Part shown: positions 35,953 to 45,393 of the stretch, piece after piece
Numbering within the stretch: position 1 is the stretch's first letter
Layout of the letters: each line of letters begins with the position of its first letter
Assembly (NCBI RefSeq): GCF_011068285.1
Contig: NZ_CP049616.1
Span: 2,460,501-2,524,500 of the forward strand
Direction: 5' to 3'
DNA: 64,000 nt
Origin: Flagellimonas oceani
Lineage (GTDB): Bacteria > Bacteroidota > Bacteroidia > Flavobacteriales > Flavobacteriaceae
Made by a program: the position numbers and the translations under genes
Notes under the pieces: model-generated
The model's database searches: none
What the model was told of the DNA's origin: nothing
The model's input: only the letters and a program-made list of their open reading frames with translations

Positions 35953-37941
35953 ATGAAATTTCAGGTAGTTTCCGACTTTAAGCCGACGGGGGATCAACCC
36001 GAAGCGATACGACAATTGGTGGAGGGCATTGAATCCAAGGCTCAACATCAAACCTTGCTCGGGGTTACCGGGTCCGGGAAAACATTTACCGTTGCCAATG
36101 TGGTGGAATCGGTTCAGAAGCCTACCTTGGTTTTGGCGCACAACAAGACCTTGGCCGCTCAATTGTATTCGGAGTTCAAGCAATTTTTTCCCAACAATGC
36201 GGTGGAATATTTTGTATCCTATTACGATTATTACCAGCCCGAAGCCTATATCCCCACAAGCGGACTTTACATTGAAAAAGACCTCTCCATTAACGAGGAT
36301 ATCGAGAAGTTGAGATTAAGCACCACCTCCTCGCTTCTATCAGGACGACGGGATGTGCTCGTAGTTGCTTCGGTATCTTGCCTGTACGGTATAGGTAACC
36401 CGATAGAGTTCCAGAAAAACGTCATTACCATCCATAGGGACCAGGTCATCTCAAGAACCAAGTTTTTAAAGCAGTTGGTGCAAAGTCTGTACGCCCGAAC
36501 CACCGCGGATTTCAGAAATGGTAATTTTAGGGTTAAAGGAGATGTGGTAGATGTATTCCCCGGCTATGCGGACCATGCGTTCCGTATCCATTTTTTTGGG
36601 GATGAAATCGAGGAAATCGAAGCATTGGACCCCTACAACAATAAGGTCATTGAAATATATGACACACTGAACATCTACCCGGCGAACATGTTCGTTACCT
36701 CTCCCGATGTGCTCCAGAATGCCATTAAGGAGATACAGGACGACCTTGTGAAGCAGATAGATTACTTCAAGGAAATCGGCCGACCGCTGGAAGCCAAACG
36801 CTTGGAAGAACGCACCAATTTTGATTTGGAAATGATTCGGGAACTTGGTTATTGTTCCGGAATCGAGAATTACTCAAGATATTTGGACGGCAGAAAACCT
36901 GGGACCCGACCTTTCTGTTTATTGGATTATTTTCCGGATGATTATTTAATGGTCATCGATGAAAGTCATGTTACCATTCCACAAGTGCATGCCATGTACG
37001 GTGGCGACCGTTCCAGAAAAGAAAATCTCGTAGAATATGGTTTTCGTTTGCCTGCCGCCATGGACAACCGTCCGTTAAAGTTTGAAGAGTTTGAAGCGCT
37101 TCAAAACCAGGTGCTTTACGTAAGTGCCACTCCCGCGGATTACGAATTGGAGTTGAGCGAAGGTGTTTATGTGGAGCAGATTATCCGTCCAACTGGATTA
37201 TTGGACCCTATTATTGAAGTCCGCCCCAGTGAAAACCAAATTGATGATCTTGTTGAGGAGATTCAGCAAAGGGTAGAACTGGACGAACGCACCTTGGTGA
37301 CCACCCTTACCAAACGTATGGCCGAGGAGCTCACCAAATATTTAACAAGGATAGATGTCCGTTGTAGGTACATACACAGTGATGTCGATACCTTGGAGCG
37401 GGTGGAAATCATGCAAGACCTTAGAAAAGGTATTTTTGATGTATTGATCGGGGTAAACCTATTACGTGAGGGCTTGGATTTGCCAGAGGTTTCACTTGTA
37501 GCCATTTTGGATGCGGACAAAGAAGGTTTCCTACGAAGTAACCGCTCTTTGACACAGACCGTAGGTAGGGCCGCACGTAACTTGAACGGCAAGGCCATTA
37601 TGTATGCCGACAAAATCACGGAGAGCATGCAAAAGACCATTGACGAGACCAATTACCGTAGGGAAAAACAAATGACCTATAACAAGGAGAACAATATTAC
37701 CCCAATGGCCCTCAAAAAAAATCTGGATAGTGCCTTGGCCAAAAACTCGGTTTCTACGTACCACTTTCAAAAGGAAGAAATGCGCGCCGCGGAGCCCGAC
37801 TTAAAATATATCACCGAAGATCAAAAAGAAAAACTGATCAGGGAAAAAAGAAAGGCCATGGAAAAGGCGGCCAAAGAACTCGATTTTATGGAAGCGGCCA
37901 AACTAAGGGACGAGATAAAAATGCTTCAGGAAAAGGAATAA
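35953..37941 (+). CDS. uvrB: Excinuclease ABC subunit B
   Basis: Damage-verification helicase of nucleotide excision repair. The 662 residues have Walker A GVTGSGKT (37-44), the beta-hairpin motif YYDYYQPEAYIP that clamps DNA, the DESHVT box, GVNLLREGLDLPEVSLVAI with QTVGRAARN motif VI, and the UVR domain at the end (KAAKELDFMEAAKLRDEI) that binds UvrC. Complete and typical. Monocistronic, with no SOS-like box recognised upstream. Confidence 0.98.
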   Translation: MKFQVVSDFKPTGDQPEAIRQLVEGIESKAQHQTLLGVTGSGKTFTVANVVESVQKPTLVLAHNKTLAAQLYSEFKQFFPNNAVEYFVSYYDYYQPEAYIPTSGLYIEKDLSINEDIEKLRLSTTSSLLSGRRDVLVVASVSCLYGIGNPIEFQKNVITIHRDQVISRTKFLKQLVQSLYARTTADFRNGNFRVKGDVVDVFPGYADHAFRIHFFGDEIEEIEALDPYNNKVIEIYDTLNIYPANMFVTSPDVLQNAIKEIQDDLVKQIDYFKEIGRPLEAKRLEERTNFDLEMIRELGYCSGIENYSRYLDGRKPGTRPFCLLDYFPDDYLMVIDESHVTIPQVHAMYGGDRSRKENLVEYGFRLPAAMDNRPLKFEEFEALQNQVLYVSATPADYELELSEGVYVEQIIRPTGLLDPIIEVRPSENQIDDLVEEIQQRVELDERTLVTTLTKRMAEELTKYLTRIDVRCRYIHSDVDTLERVEIMQDLRKGIFDVLIGVNLLREGLDLPEVSLVAILDADKEGFLRSNRSLTQTVGRAARNLNGKAIMYADKITESMQKTIDETNYRREKQMTYNKENNITPMALKKNLDSALAKNSVSTYHFQKEEMRAAEPDLKYITEDQKEKLIREKRKAMEKAAKELDFMEAAKLRDEIKMLQEKE

Positions 37942-37972
37942 AAAAACGCGCCCCCGCATATGCAGGAGCGCG
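37941..37972 (-). terminator. Terminator of hsp20, abutting uvrB
   Basis: CGCGC (37947-37951) pairs with GCGCG (37968-37972), with an inner GCAT/ATGC stem. A seven-T run follows on the minus strand only, so it ends the hsp20 message coming from the right; it lies directly after the uvrB stop and may also act on it weakly. Confidence 0.6.
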
Positions 37973-38031
37973 CCTCAACTAACCAACTAATCCAACCATC
38001 ATGAAACACCTATAGTTGGTGTTCTAATGTC

Positions 38032-38457
38032 TTATGCAATCTCTATCAACCTTTTTGGTTTTGGCAATGCCTCTTGTTTTTTGGGCAATGTCAATTTTAA
38101 AACTCCGTCTTCGTACTTGGCGTCGATTTTGGAACCATCTACGGTTTCGGGCAATGTAAATGCTCTTTTAAAGGATGAATAGGAAAACTCTTTTCTTGTG
38201 TAGTTCTCTTTGTTTTCTTCATTCTCGGATTTCATTTCACTGGAAATGGTCAACACATCATTGTCGATTTCTACGGTAAAGTCATCTTTCTTCATACCAG
38301 GAACGGCTAGTTCCAATTCAAATCCTTCGGTGTTGTCCTTTATGTTCACAGCAGGAATGGAAGTATTCCACTTTTCTGTTCCACCGAACCAATCTGGACT
38401 TACAAAATCGTTCATCAAGGATGGAAAAAACAGGTTATTTCTTTTTACTATACTCAT
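38032..38457 (-). CDS. Small heat shock protein, Hsp20/alpha-crystallin family
   Basis: ATP-independent holdase that keeps denaturing proteins soluble. The 141 residues hold an N-terminal arm (FPSLMNDFVSPDWF), the crystallin domain with FELELAVPGMKKDDFTVEID and LTISSE, and the C-terminal tail with the IEIA-like end in place of the IxI motif. A repeated near-palindrome upstream (38530-38574) may be its operator. The neighbouring TerB-like gene is in the same direction, 116 bases upstream, so hsp20 probably has its own promoter. Confidence 0.95.
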   Translation of the reverse strand: MSIVKRNNLFFPSLMNDFVSPDWFGGTEKWNTSIPAVNIKDNTEGFELELAVPGMKKDDFTVEIDNDVLTISSEMKSENEENKENYTRKEFSYSSFKRAFTLPETVDGSKIDAKYEDGVLKLTLPKKQEALPKPKRLIEIA

Positions 38458-38529
38458 GGCGATTCAATTTTTAGTTAAACATTTAAATCACCATGTATAA
38501 GTCAAAACCTGTACCAACAGAAAAATAAC

Positions 38530-38574
38530 GTCATTTTGACATGTATTCAATTTAAAATTATGCCATTTTGACAT
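38530..38574 (-). promoter_or_regulatory. Two near-palindromic boxes upstream of hsp20
   Basis: CATTTTGACAT occurs at 38532-38542 and again at 38564-38574, 32 bases apart (three helix turns). Each sits in a near-palindrome: CGTCA-TTT-TGACA and TGCCA-TTT-TGACA. They lie 73-117 bases before the hsp20 start and the second one abuts the stop of the TerB-like gene. Spacing and symmetry suggest a dimeric regulator; identity unknown. Confidence 0.45.
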
Positions 38575-38975
38575 CAATTATAATGTGCCTTGAAGATATT
38601 GATCAGCACATCTGGCGGAACAATGTTGTTCGGGTAACGGTGCATCACCTGTAGAACCTGACTAATGGCCGAGGGTGGCAGCCCCATTTTAAGACCGATA
38701 TTGTAAAGTGTATGGATTTCCTTTTTATGCTGCTCCCGGTCGATATTCATCAACAATATTAGCCTATGGAACTGCACAATGCGCTCCGCTTGGGTTTTTA
38801 ACCGAACTTTTGGTGATTTCTGTTTGAGAAGGCCATTAAAAATAGCTTTGCTTACACCAAGGCTATCGGCCACTTTCAGCAAAAAATCATATTCAGATTG
38901 CTTTAGGGAATGATCTACCCGTGCAAAGGCGATCATCTCGGAGAGAATACTCAGTTTTTCCTCATGGCTACCCAT
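38574..38975 (-). CDS. TerB-like helical protein
   Basis: A 133-residue all-helical soluble protein. EEKLSILSEMIAFARVDHSL resembles the first helix of TerB-like domains, where an acidic/metal site lies, and YDFLLKVADSLGVSKAIFN the second. TerB relatives in Bacteroidota have no proven link with tellurite; they are thought to be small metal-binding or scaffolding domains. It is the gene upstream of hsp20 in the same direction. A terminator for the next gene lies 63 bases before its start. Confidence 0.7.
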   Translation of the reverse strand: MGSHEEKLSILSEMIAFARVDHSLKQSEYDFLLKVADSLGVSKAIFNGLLKQKSPKVRLKTQAERIVQFHRLILLMNIDREQHKKEIHTLYNIGLKMGLPPSAISQVLQVMHRYPNNIVPPDVLINIFKAHYN

Positions 38976-39038
38976 AAAATAATGGTTTTGGTTTGCAATC
39001 CTAAGTAGATAACTCCAAAATAGGCCATTTTAGTACAC

Positions 39039-39066
39039 AAAAAAGCCCTGAATTTCAGGGCTTTTT
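39039..39066 (-). terminator. Terminator after the small exported protein gene
   Basis: AAAAAAGCCCTGAA pairs with TTCAGGGCTTTTT almost perfectly. It ends the minus-strand gene at 39094 and, being symmetric, works in both directions. Confidence 0.85.
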
Positions 39067-39093
39067 CTAACTAACTCAAACAATTCCCGTTTA

Positions 39094-39429
39094 TTAAGCG
39101 GTAATCCTTACTGGAATTTCGTAAACTCTACCTGGTGCAACATTGTCCAATTGCACTTTTTTATAGTTCAAACGGCTTTTTACGAAACCTTCCAAAACTT
39201 CATCTTTGGTCTCTACAGAAAGTACGACCAATTCACCTTTTTCGTTAACGATGAATTTCACTTCTGCAGTCAATTCTTTTTCATCGGCATTAAATTGATT
39301 GTCTTTCAACATCTCATAAATCTGCCCGGAAAGGTTGTTGTTTTTTGTTTCTTTTTTTCCTTCTGTTGCAAACGCACCCATTGTTACGAACAATGCCAAT
39401 GCTACTGTAATCTTTTTGAAATTTTTCAT
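39094..39429 (-). CDS. Small exported hypothetical protein
   Basis: A 111-residue protein with a signal peptide (MKNFKKITVALALFVTMGAF, cleavage after FATEG region) and a mature beta-rich domain: LTAEVKFIVNEKGELVVLSVETKDEVLEGFVKSRLNYKKV. This layout, a strand with a conserved turn GELVVLSVET and a helix ending FVKSRLNYKKV, resembles the TonB C-terminal-like fold found in short Bacteroidota periplasmic proteins. Its function is unknown. It is a single gene with its own promoter element (39511-39518) and terminator. Confidence 0.75.
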   Translation of the reverse strand: MKNFKKITVALALFVTMGAFATEGKKETKNNNLSGQIYEMLKDNQFNADEKELTAEVKFIVNEKGELVVLSVETKDEVLEGFVKSRLNYKKVQLDNVAPGRVYEIPVRITA

Positions 39430-39721
39430 GATTTTGTTTTTTGATTAAAATTGATGATTAACGATATGTCAATATTTAAGCTTGATTAAACGCCCTTTTT
39501 AATGACACCTCAAAAATAAGACGATAAAAAAACATAATTGTTACACCTGTGAACGATTTAACAAATGTTTAATCTAGTTGCCATCGCAATAAAATACCAA
39601 AAAAGCCAGTTTCTTTAAAAGAAATTCAACAGAAATCAAAGAACATATTCAATAGAAAGGAAATAGTGTTAACAGTCTAGAAAAGCACTAAAATCAATGG
39701 GTGATAAATTGCAGGATAAAA
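39430..39721. other. Gene-free stretch upstream of the small exported protein
   Basis: About 290 bases without a coding frame, rich in A and T. The only features seen are the promoter element at 39511-39518 and, at its right end, the sucC terminator. Nothing else stands out. Confidence 0.5.
39511..39518 (-). promoter_or_regulatory. -7 element of the 111-residue exported protein gene
   Basis: TATTTTTG on the minus strand; transcription near 39504 would give a leader of about 75 bases, longer than usual in this window. Confidence 0.4.
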
Positions 39722-39752
39722 AAAGGGCAACGTTACCAAAACGTTGCCCTTT
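39722..39752 (-). terminator. Terminator after sucC
   Basis: AAAGGGCAACGTT pairs perfectly with AACGTTGCCCTTT around five bases; on the minus strand a T run follows. Closes the sucC message. Confidence 0.9.
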
Positions 39753-39773
39753 ATCTATTTTATGTGGTTAGAA

Positions 39774-40967
39774 CTAGCTCAAAACCTCTTCTACCTTATC
39801 TGCAGCTTCTTTAAATTGTACGGCCGAATGTACAGCCAAACCGGAATTATCGATAATTTCTTTGGCCAACTCGGCATTGGTTCCCTGTAACCTTACAATA
39901 ATTGGAACCTGGATGGCATCTCCCATGTTTTTATAGGCATCCACCACACCTTGGGCAACACGATCACAACGAACGATTCCCCCGAAGATATTGATCAATA
40001 TGGCTTTTACGTTAGGGTCCTTAAGAATAATACGGAAGGCCTCTTCCACCCTTTTGGCGTCCGCGGTACCTCCAACATCCAAGAAGTTGGCAGGCTCTCC
40101 ACCGGCCATTTTAATCAAGTCCATGGTAGCCATTGCCAACCCGGCTCCGTTCACCATACACCCTACATTTCCATCAAGGTCGACATAATTTAAGCCAACC
40201 TCGCGTGCTTCGACCTCAATTGGGTTTTCTTCACGAAGGTCACGCATTTCCGCATAAGCCTTTCTTCTGTACAATGCATTGTCATCTATGGTCACCTTGG
40301 CATCAACTGCCATGATTTTATCATCGGAAGTCTTTAAAACAGGATTGATCTCGAAAAGGCTTGAATCACTTTCCACATAGGCTTTGTACAAGGACATAAC
40401 GAACTTCACCATCTCTTTGAAGGCGGTTCCGGACAACCCAAGGTTAAAGGCGATTCTTCTTGCTTGGAAAGGCAAGAGCCCCAATCCTGGATCTACTTCT
40501 TCGGTAAATATCAAATGTGGTGTTTTTTCCGCCACTTCTTCTATATCCATACCACCTTCGGTAGAATACATGATCATGTTTTTACCTGTTCCCCTGTTCA
40601 AAAGAACGGACATATAAAATTCACTGGTTTCGCTATCACCTGGATAGTAAACATCCTCGGCCACCAAAACCTGGTGCACTTTTTTACCTTCGGCAGATGT
40701 TTGCGGGGTAACAAGGTTCATCCCTATAATGCTACCTGCCAACTCTTCCACTTCCTTCAAGTTTTTGGCCAGCTTTACACCACCGCCCTTACCACGGCCA
40801 CCAGCATGTACTTGCGCTTTGATTACGTGCCATCCGGTTCCGGTTTCTTCTGTAAGTTGTTTTGCGGCATCAACCGCTTCCTTGGCGTTGTGGGCAACTA
40901 TCCCTCTTTGGATCCTAACTCCAAAACTGGCTAAAATCTCTTTTCCTTGATATTCGTGAAGATTCAT
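39774..40967 (-). CDS. sucC: Succinyl-CoA synthetase (ADP-forming), beta subunit
   Basis: Beta subunit of the TCA-cycle enzyme that makes ATP from succinyl-CoA. The 397-residue protein begins MNLHEYQGKEILASFGV and holds the ATP-grasp domain (HAGGRGKGGGVKLAK), the power-helix region with LEINPV, and the CoA-binding and catalytic loop NIFGGIVRCDRVAQGVV. The family's conserved GGTADAKRVEEAF is present. SucD is not adjacent, so the two subunits are encoded apart in this genome. A TATTTTTG element lies at 40993. Confidence 0.97.
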   Translation of the reverse strand: MNLHEYQGKEILASFGVRIQRGIVAHNAKEAVDAAKQLTEETGTGWHVIKAQVHAGGRGKGGGVKLAKNLKEVEELAGSIIGMNLVTPQTSAEGKKVHQVLVAEDVYYPGDSETSEFYMSVLLNRGTGKNMIMYSTEGGMDIEEVAEKTPHLIFTEEVDPGLGLLPFQARRIAFNLGLSGTAFKEMVKFVMSLYKAYVESDSSLFEINPVLKTSDDKIMAVDAKVTIDDNALYRRKAYAEMRDLREENPIEVEAREVGLNYVDLDGNVGCMVNGAGLAMATMDLIKMAGGEPANFLDVGGTADAKRVEEAFRIILKDPNVKAILINIFGGIVRCDRVAQGVVDAYKNMGDAIQVPIIVRLQGTNAELAKEIIDNSGLAVHSAVQFKEAADKVEEVLS

Positions 40968-40992
40968 CTGTGAATTTACTTTTGTTTGCAGA

Positions 40993-41000
40993 CAAAAATA
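40993..41000 (-). promoter_or_regulatory. -7 element of sucC
   Basis: TATTTTTG on the minus strand, 25 bases before the ATG at 40967. Confidence 0.45.
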
Positions 41001-41085
41001 GAAAACACTGCTGACAAATTGAAGATGTTAAATGATTAATTAGCGATAAGTAGGAAGAAAATACCGCTTTCCGGACCAAGAACAG

Positions 41086-41724
41086 CTACAACTTAAAATC
41101 CTGAAAGTCGAGGGGGTCAAAATTTTTGAAATGTCCGTTCATTTCAATTACCTCTTTGGTGCGGTTCACCTTATGGAGTACATGGGTCGTTGCCTCCAAA
41201 TGGGCTTTTATAAAATTCAGCCTATCGGTTTCTCTGCGCATCAGCAACAATTCATATTCCTGCTCAAAGGAAAGCCCCATTTTATGGGCAAGCGAGTAGC
41301 TGTTGAATTGTTTCGGGGATGTTTTGGTAAAGGGAACGTCCATTATATCGTACAACTCCTCTACTTTTTGAAGCACCTCTTCCCTTAAACCTTCATCGGC
41401 ATCGTTCTCATGGTCCAAGAACTCGATTTCTCCACCACCGTAGAGCTTTCCCTCCAATTGTTTTTCAAAGCTCAGCACCTTAAAAACTTGACGCGCCACG
41501 CAAACCACATCCATCTCCCCGGTATCGTAAGTGTTCACCACCTCTACCAATTGCACTTCGGTACCATAAGAAATGGAATTATTGATATAAACCGGAACAC
41601 CAAAGGTCATAGCTTCCCTCCTACAATCGTTGATCAATTGCTTATAACGGTCTTCAAAAATATGCAGCGGCACCGTTTCTCCCGGATAAAATACCGACTG
41701 CAATGGGAACAAGGGCAGTTTCAT
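41086..41724 (-). CDS. LON peptidase substrate-binding domain protein
   Basis: A 212-residue protein made of the LON N-terminal domain alone, without ATPase or protease parts. The hallmark MKLPLFPLQSVFYPGETVPL with IFEDRYKQLI opens it; MDVVCVARQVFKVLSFEKQ is the second strand set, and a helical C-terminal half follows. The start is placed at ATG 41724 to match the family; an open frame extends ten codons upstream (41754). Such stand-alone proteins are common in bacteria and have no defined role; substrate binding for a protease is a guess. It starts just before divergent lysA. Confidence 0.88.
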   Translation of the reverse strand: MKLPLFPLQSVFYPGETVPLHIFEDRYKQLINDCRREAMTFGVPVYINNSISYGTEVQLVEVVNTYDTGEMDVVCVARQVFKVLSFEKQLEGKLYGGGEIEFLDHENDADEGLREEVLQKVEELYDIMDVPFTKTSPKQFNSYSLAHKMGLSFEQEYELLLMRRETDRLNFIKAHLEATTHVLHKVNRTKEVIEMNGHFKNFDPLDFQDFKL

Positions 41725-41885
41725 TATAGTGATTTGTCTAAAAATACGCATCAAAACTTAAAGCCACAACTCTAGGCAAACCACAAATGTTTCAAATAAA
41801 ACAACTTGTTATATTTTGATAAAAATATTTTATTTCTTGCGTGTATAAGCAACAAGACATAGTTTTGCTTAAAATACCGTACAAC

Positions 41886-43124
41886 ATGAATTCTAAGGAC
41901 TTACTTCAGCTTACCGAGCAATTTGGCGCACCGCTTTATGTTTATGATGCCGATAAGATTACCTCACAATATAAAAAGTTGACCAATGCTTTTAAAGGTG
42001 TACCCAATCTTAAATTGAACTATGCGGCCAAAGCTTTGTCCAATGTCAGTATCTTACGATTGCTGAACAGCTTGGGAAGCGGACTGGACACGGTATCCAT
42101 TCAAGAAGTAAAATTGGGACTTTTGGCCGGTTTTAAGCCGGAATCCATCATTTTTACGCCCAACGGGGTTTCTTTGGAAGAGATTGAGGAAGCCGCAGCC
42201 CTTGGAGTTCAGGTGAATATTGACAACCTGTCCATTTTGGAACAGTTTGGCAGCAAGCACCCCGATATTCCCGTATGTATCCGAATCAATCCACACGTGA
42301 TGGCGGGAGGAAACTCCAATATTTCCGTGGGACATATCGATTCCAAGTTCGGTATCAGCGTGCATCAGATTCCACATTTATTGCGTATTGTCGACTTGAC
42401 CAACATGAACATCAATGGGATCCACATGCATACGGGAAGCGATATTTTAGATATTGATGTATTCCTTTACGCTTCGGAAATACTTTTTGAAACCGCGAAA
42501 AACTTCAAGGACCTAGAATTTATCGACTTTGGCAGTGGTTTTAAAGTACCGTACAAGGAAGGTGATATTCAGACCAATGTTGATGAGTTGGGCAAAAAAC
42601 TGACCAAAAGATTCAACGAGTTCTGCAAAGAATATGGTAGGGAACTTACCCTTGCTTTTGAGCCCGGTAAATTTTTGGTGAGCGAAGCCGGCTACTTTTT
42701 GGCAAAAGTAAACGTGGTAAAACAAACTACTTCTACGGTTTTTGCCAGTATCGACTCAGGTTTCAACCATTTGATAAGACCCATGCTATATGGATCCAAC
42801 CATCAAATCATTAATATTTCCAATCCCAAAGGCAGGGAGCGTTACTACTCGGTAGTGGGATATATTTGTGAAACGGATACATTTGGCAGCAACCGCAGAA
42901 TCAACGAAATATCCGAAGGTGACATTTTATGCTTTAAAAATGCAGGCGCTTACTGCTTTACCATGGCGAGCAATTACAACTCCAGATACAGACCAGCGGA
43001 AGTCCTTTGGTATCAAGGAAAGGCCCATCTAATCAGAAAAAGGGAAACATTTGATGATATCCTGAACAACCAAGTTGATGTGAAGGAACTTTTTGAACCA
43101 TCAAAAAAGCAAACTGTAAAGTAA
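41886..43124 (+). CDS. lysA: Diaminopimelate decarboxylase
   Basis: PLP enzyme that makes L-lysine from meso-diaminopimelate. Start taken at ATG 41886 (MNSKDLLQLTEQFGAPLYVYD); a GTG at 41841 in frame would add 15 less typical residues. The 412 residues include the PLP lysine in YAAKAL, HMHTGSDI, the phosphate loop DFGSGF, EPGKFLV and the dimer-site motif GYICETDTFGS, all family marks. With dapD at 22574 it gives two steps of the pathway, unlinked. Confidence 0.95.
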   Translation: MNSKDLLQLTEQFGAPLYVYDADKITSQYKKLTNAFKGVPNLKLNYAAKALSNVSILRLLNSLGSGLDTVSIQEVKLGLLAGFKPESIIFTPNGVSLEEIEEAAALGVQVNIDNLSILEQFGSKHPDIPVCIRINPHVMAGGNSNISVGHIDSKFGISVHQIPHLLRIVDLTNMNINGIHMHTGSDILDIDVFLYASEILFETAKNFKDLEFIDFGSGFKVPYKEGDIQTNVDELGKKLTKRFNEFCKEYGRELTLAFEPGKFLVSEAGYFLAKVNVVKQTTSTVFASIDSGFNHLIRPMLYGSNHQIINISNPKGRERYYSVVGYICETDTFGSNRRINEISEGDILCFKNAGAYCFTMASNYNSRYRPAEVLWYQGKAHLIRKRETFDDILNNQVDVKELFEPSKKQTVK

Positions 43125-43178
43125 GCATAAAGCATTATCGGACTGTTAAAGGCAATACTTTTTTGGCACAATTTTCGT

Positions 43179-43186
43179 TAGTTTTG
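43179..43186 (+). promoter_or_regulatory. -7 element of the secreted thioredoxin gene
   Basis: TAGTTTTG, exact TAnnTTTG match, 37 bases before the ATG at 43224. Confidence 0.4.
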
Positions 43187-43223
43187 TATTGATAGGACGA
43201 CGATTACGTCAAAAACCAAGACT

Positions 43224-43739
43224 ATGCGCTCAATTTTCACTCAAATCTGTTTACTTTTTCTAGTATTCTCCGGCTTGAATGCACAAGCCCAAGATATCAA
43301 TTGGATTTCTTGGGAAGAGGCCGTTGAACTTTCCAAAACGGATGCCCAACCCAAAAAAATATTTGTGGATGTGTACACTGATTGGTGCGGATGGTGCAAA
43401 AAGATGGATAAAAATACGTTCCAAAATCCGGAAGTATCCAAATACATGCAGGACAATTTTTACATGGTAAAAATGGATGCCGAAGGTAAAGACCCTATTG
43501 AATACCAAGGCAAAACATTCAAATATGTTCCGTCCGGAAGAAGGGGCTACCACGAATTGGCCGCAGCCTTGCTACAAGGCAAGATGAGTTACCCGACCGT
43601 AGTTTTCTTGGATGAAAAATTGAATATGCTATCCCCAGTTCCCGGTTATCAACAAGTGGAACCCTTTATGCAGATTGCCAAATACTTCGGCGATAACATT
43701 TATAAGGACAAGGACTGGAAAAGCTATGCTGGGAAATAA
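43224..43739 (+). CDS. Secreted thioredoxin-fold protein
   Basis: A 171-residue exported thiol-redox protein. The signal peptide ends near LNAQAQ. The mature part has the redox motif in VYTDWCGWCKKMDKNTFQNP, a DsbD-gamma/DUF255-like form of the thioredoxin fold, then YPTVVFLDEKLNM with the cis-Pro. It should act in the periplasm as a thiol reductant or oxidase. Convergent with guaB; a single gene with a promoter element at 43179. Confidence 0.9.
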   Translation: MRSIFTQICLLFLVFSGLNAQAQDINWISWEEAVELSKTDAQPKKIFVDVYTDWCGWCKKMDKNTFQNPEVSKYMQDNFYMVKMDAEGKDPIEYQGKTFKYVPSGRRGYHELAAALLQGKMSYPTVVFLDEKLNMLSPVPGYQQVEPFMQIAKYFGDNIYKDKDWKSYAGK

Positions 43740-43768
43740 AATTCCCCAGCGAGCCAAAACCTTATATT

Positions 43769-45241
43769 TTACCTACTATAATTAGGACTTTCCTTTGTAA
43801 TGGTCACGTTATGTGGGTGACTCTCGTGGATACCACTGGAGGTTATCTTCACAAATCGGGCATTGTTTTTCAAAGCTTCTATATCGCCTGCTCCACAATA
43901 TCCCATACCGGCACGTAGTCCTCCGATGAACTGATGCATACTTTCCACCAATTCACCTTTATAGGGCACGCGTCCCACAATACCTTCGGGAACCAGTTTT
44001 TTAATATCGTCCTCCACATCTTGGAAATATCGGTCCTTACTTCCCTGTTTCATGGCCTCAACGGAGCCCATGCCACGGTAGGATTTGAACTTACGACCTT
44101 CATATATGATGGTCTCTCCCGGGGATTCTTTGGTTCCGGCCAATAGCGAGCCCAACATTACGGTATCAGCTCCAGCGGCCAAGGCTTTGGGAATATCACC
44201 AGTGTATCGGATTCCCCCATCGGCAATTACAGGAACCCCAGTACCCTTTAATGCGGCAGAAACTTCCAAAACTGCAGAAAATTGTGGAAAACCTACCCCG
44301 GCAACTACTCGCGTGGTACAAATGGAGCCTGGACCTATACCCACTTTTACGGCATCGGCACCAGCTTCCACCAAATATTTGGCAGCTTCGGCAGTGGCAA
44401 TGTTACCTACAACCACCTCCAATTCCGGAAAGGACTTCTTGACTTCCTTTAAAATACTGACAACACCTTTGGTATGTCCATGGGCAGTATCTATAATAAT
44501 GGCATCCACGCCAGATTTCACCAATGCCCCGGCGCGATCAACGGCATCAGCGGTAACACCGATGGCGGCTGCTACGCGCAAACGACCGTACTGGTCTTTA
44601 TTAGCAATTGGTTTTTGGGTAAGTTTTGTAATGTCCCTGAACGTGATCAACCCGATAAGTTCATCCTTATCGTTGACCACGGGCAATTTTTCAATTTTAT
44701 TTTCTTGAAGGATGACCTCCGCCTGTTGCAATGAAGTTCCTTCAGCAACGGTAACCAAATTTTCGGATGTCATGACATCCGAAATGGGCCTATCGTCATT
44801 CTTTTCAAAACGAAGGTCTCGGTTGGTCACGATCCCGATAAGTTTTTTGTTATCGTCCACAATGGGAATGCCCCCAATGCTGTGTTCCCTCATACTCGCT
44901 TTGGCGTCGCGCACAAAAGAATTGAGGGGAAGCGTGACCGGGTCCATGATCATCCCGCTCTCGGCACGCTTCACTTTTCTCACTTTGAGCGCCTGCTGCT
45001 CAATGGTCATATTTTTATGCAGAACACCAATACCACCTTCCCTGGCCATGGCAATCGCCATCCGGGATTCGGTCACCGTATCCATGGCCGCAGAGACAAT
45101 GGGCACATTTATGGTAATGTTCTTGGTAAATTTTGATTGGATGTTTACTTCTCGGGGAAGTACTTCGGAGTATGCCGGCACAAGAAGAACGTCGTCATAA
45201 GTAAGACCTTCTCCAACAATTTTGTTCTGGTGAGCTTCCAT
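43769..45241 (-). CDS. guaB: Inosine-5'-monophosphate dehydrogenase
   Basis: Oxidises IMP to XMP with NAD+, the committed step to GMP. The 490 residues begin [18 protein letters not shown], hold two CBS domains (about residues 95-210), and the catalytic loop [20 protein letters not shown] with its Cys, then [35 protein letters not shown] and the flap end. Complete. It is monocistronic and driven by the TATATTTG element at 45265-45272. Confidence 0.98.
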   Translation of the reverse strand: MEAHQNKIVGEGLTYDDVLLVPAYSEVLPREVNIQSKFTKNITINVPIVSAAMDTVTESRMAIAMAREGGIGVLHKNMTIEQQALKVRKVKRAESGMIMDPVTLPLNSFVRDAKASMREHSIGGIPIVDDNKKLIGIVTNRDLRFEKNDDRPISDVMTSENLVTVAEGTSLQQAEVILQENKIEKLPVVNDKDELIGLITFRDITKLTQKPIANKDQYGRLRVAAAIGVTADAVDRAGALVKSGVDAIIIDTAHGHTKGVVSILKEVKKSFPELEVVVGNIATAEAAKYLVEAGADAVKVGIGPGSICTTRVVAGVGFPQFSAVLEVSAALKGTGVPVIADGGIRYTGDIPKALAAGADTVMLGSLLAGTKESPGETIIYEGRKFKSYRGMGSVEAMKQGSKDRYFQDVEDDIKKLVPEGIVGRVPYKGELVESMHQFIGGLRAGMGYCGAGDIEALKNNARFVKITSSGIHESHPHNVTITKESPNYSR

Positions 45242-45264
45242 TGCAATTACGGATTAATTGCGTG

Positions 45265-45272
45265 CAAATATA
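45265..45272 (-). promoter_or_regulatory. -7 element of guaB
   Basis: TATATTTG on the minus strand, 23 bases before the ATG at 45241; exact TAnnTTTG match. Confidence 0.5.
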
Positions 45273-45393
45273 CCACTAATTTATTGGATTACCTCACCGT
45301 GTTCGGATTACATTATTTGACTTAACCAGAATTTCATCCAATTATTTAGAATCATTCTATATAATTGTTATCTTTAGGGTTCAAATCTTTTTT

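Noticed and set aside
38001..38015. Leader peptide frame ATG-AAA-CAC-CTA-TAG after uvrB
   Set aside because: Only four codons, no downstream gene on that strand, and it lies within the hsp20 3' region.
38574..38975. Tellurite resistance determinant
   Set aside because: Only a TerB-like fold is suggested; no other ter gene is present, so no resistance role is claimed.
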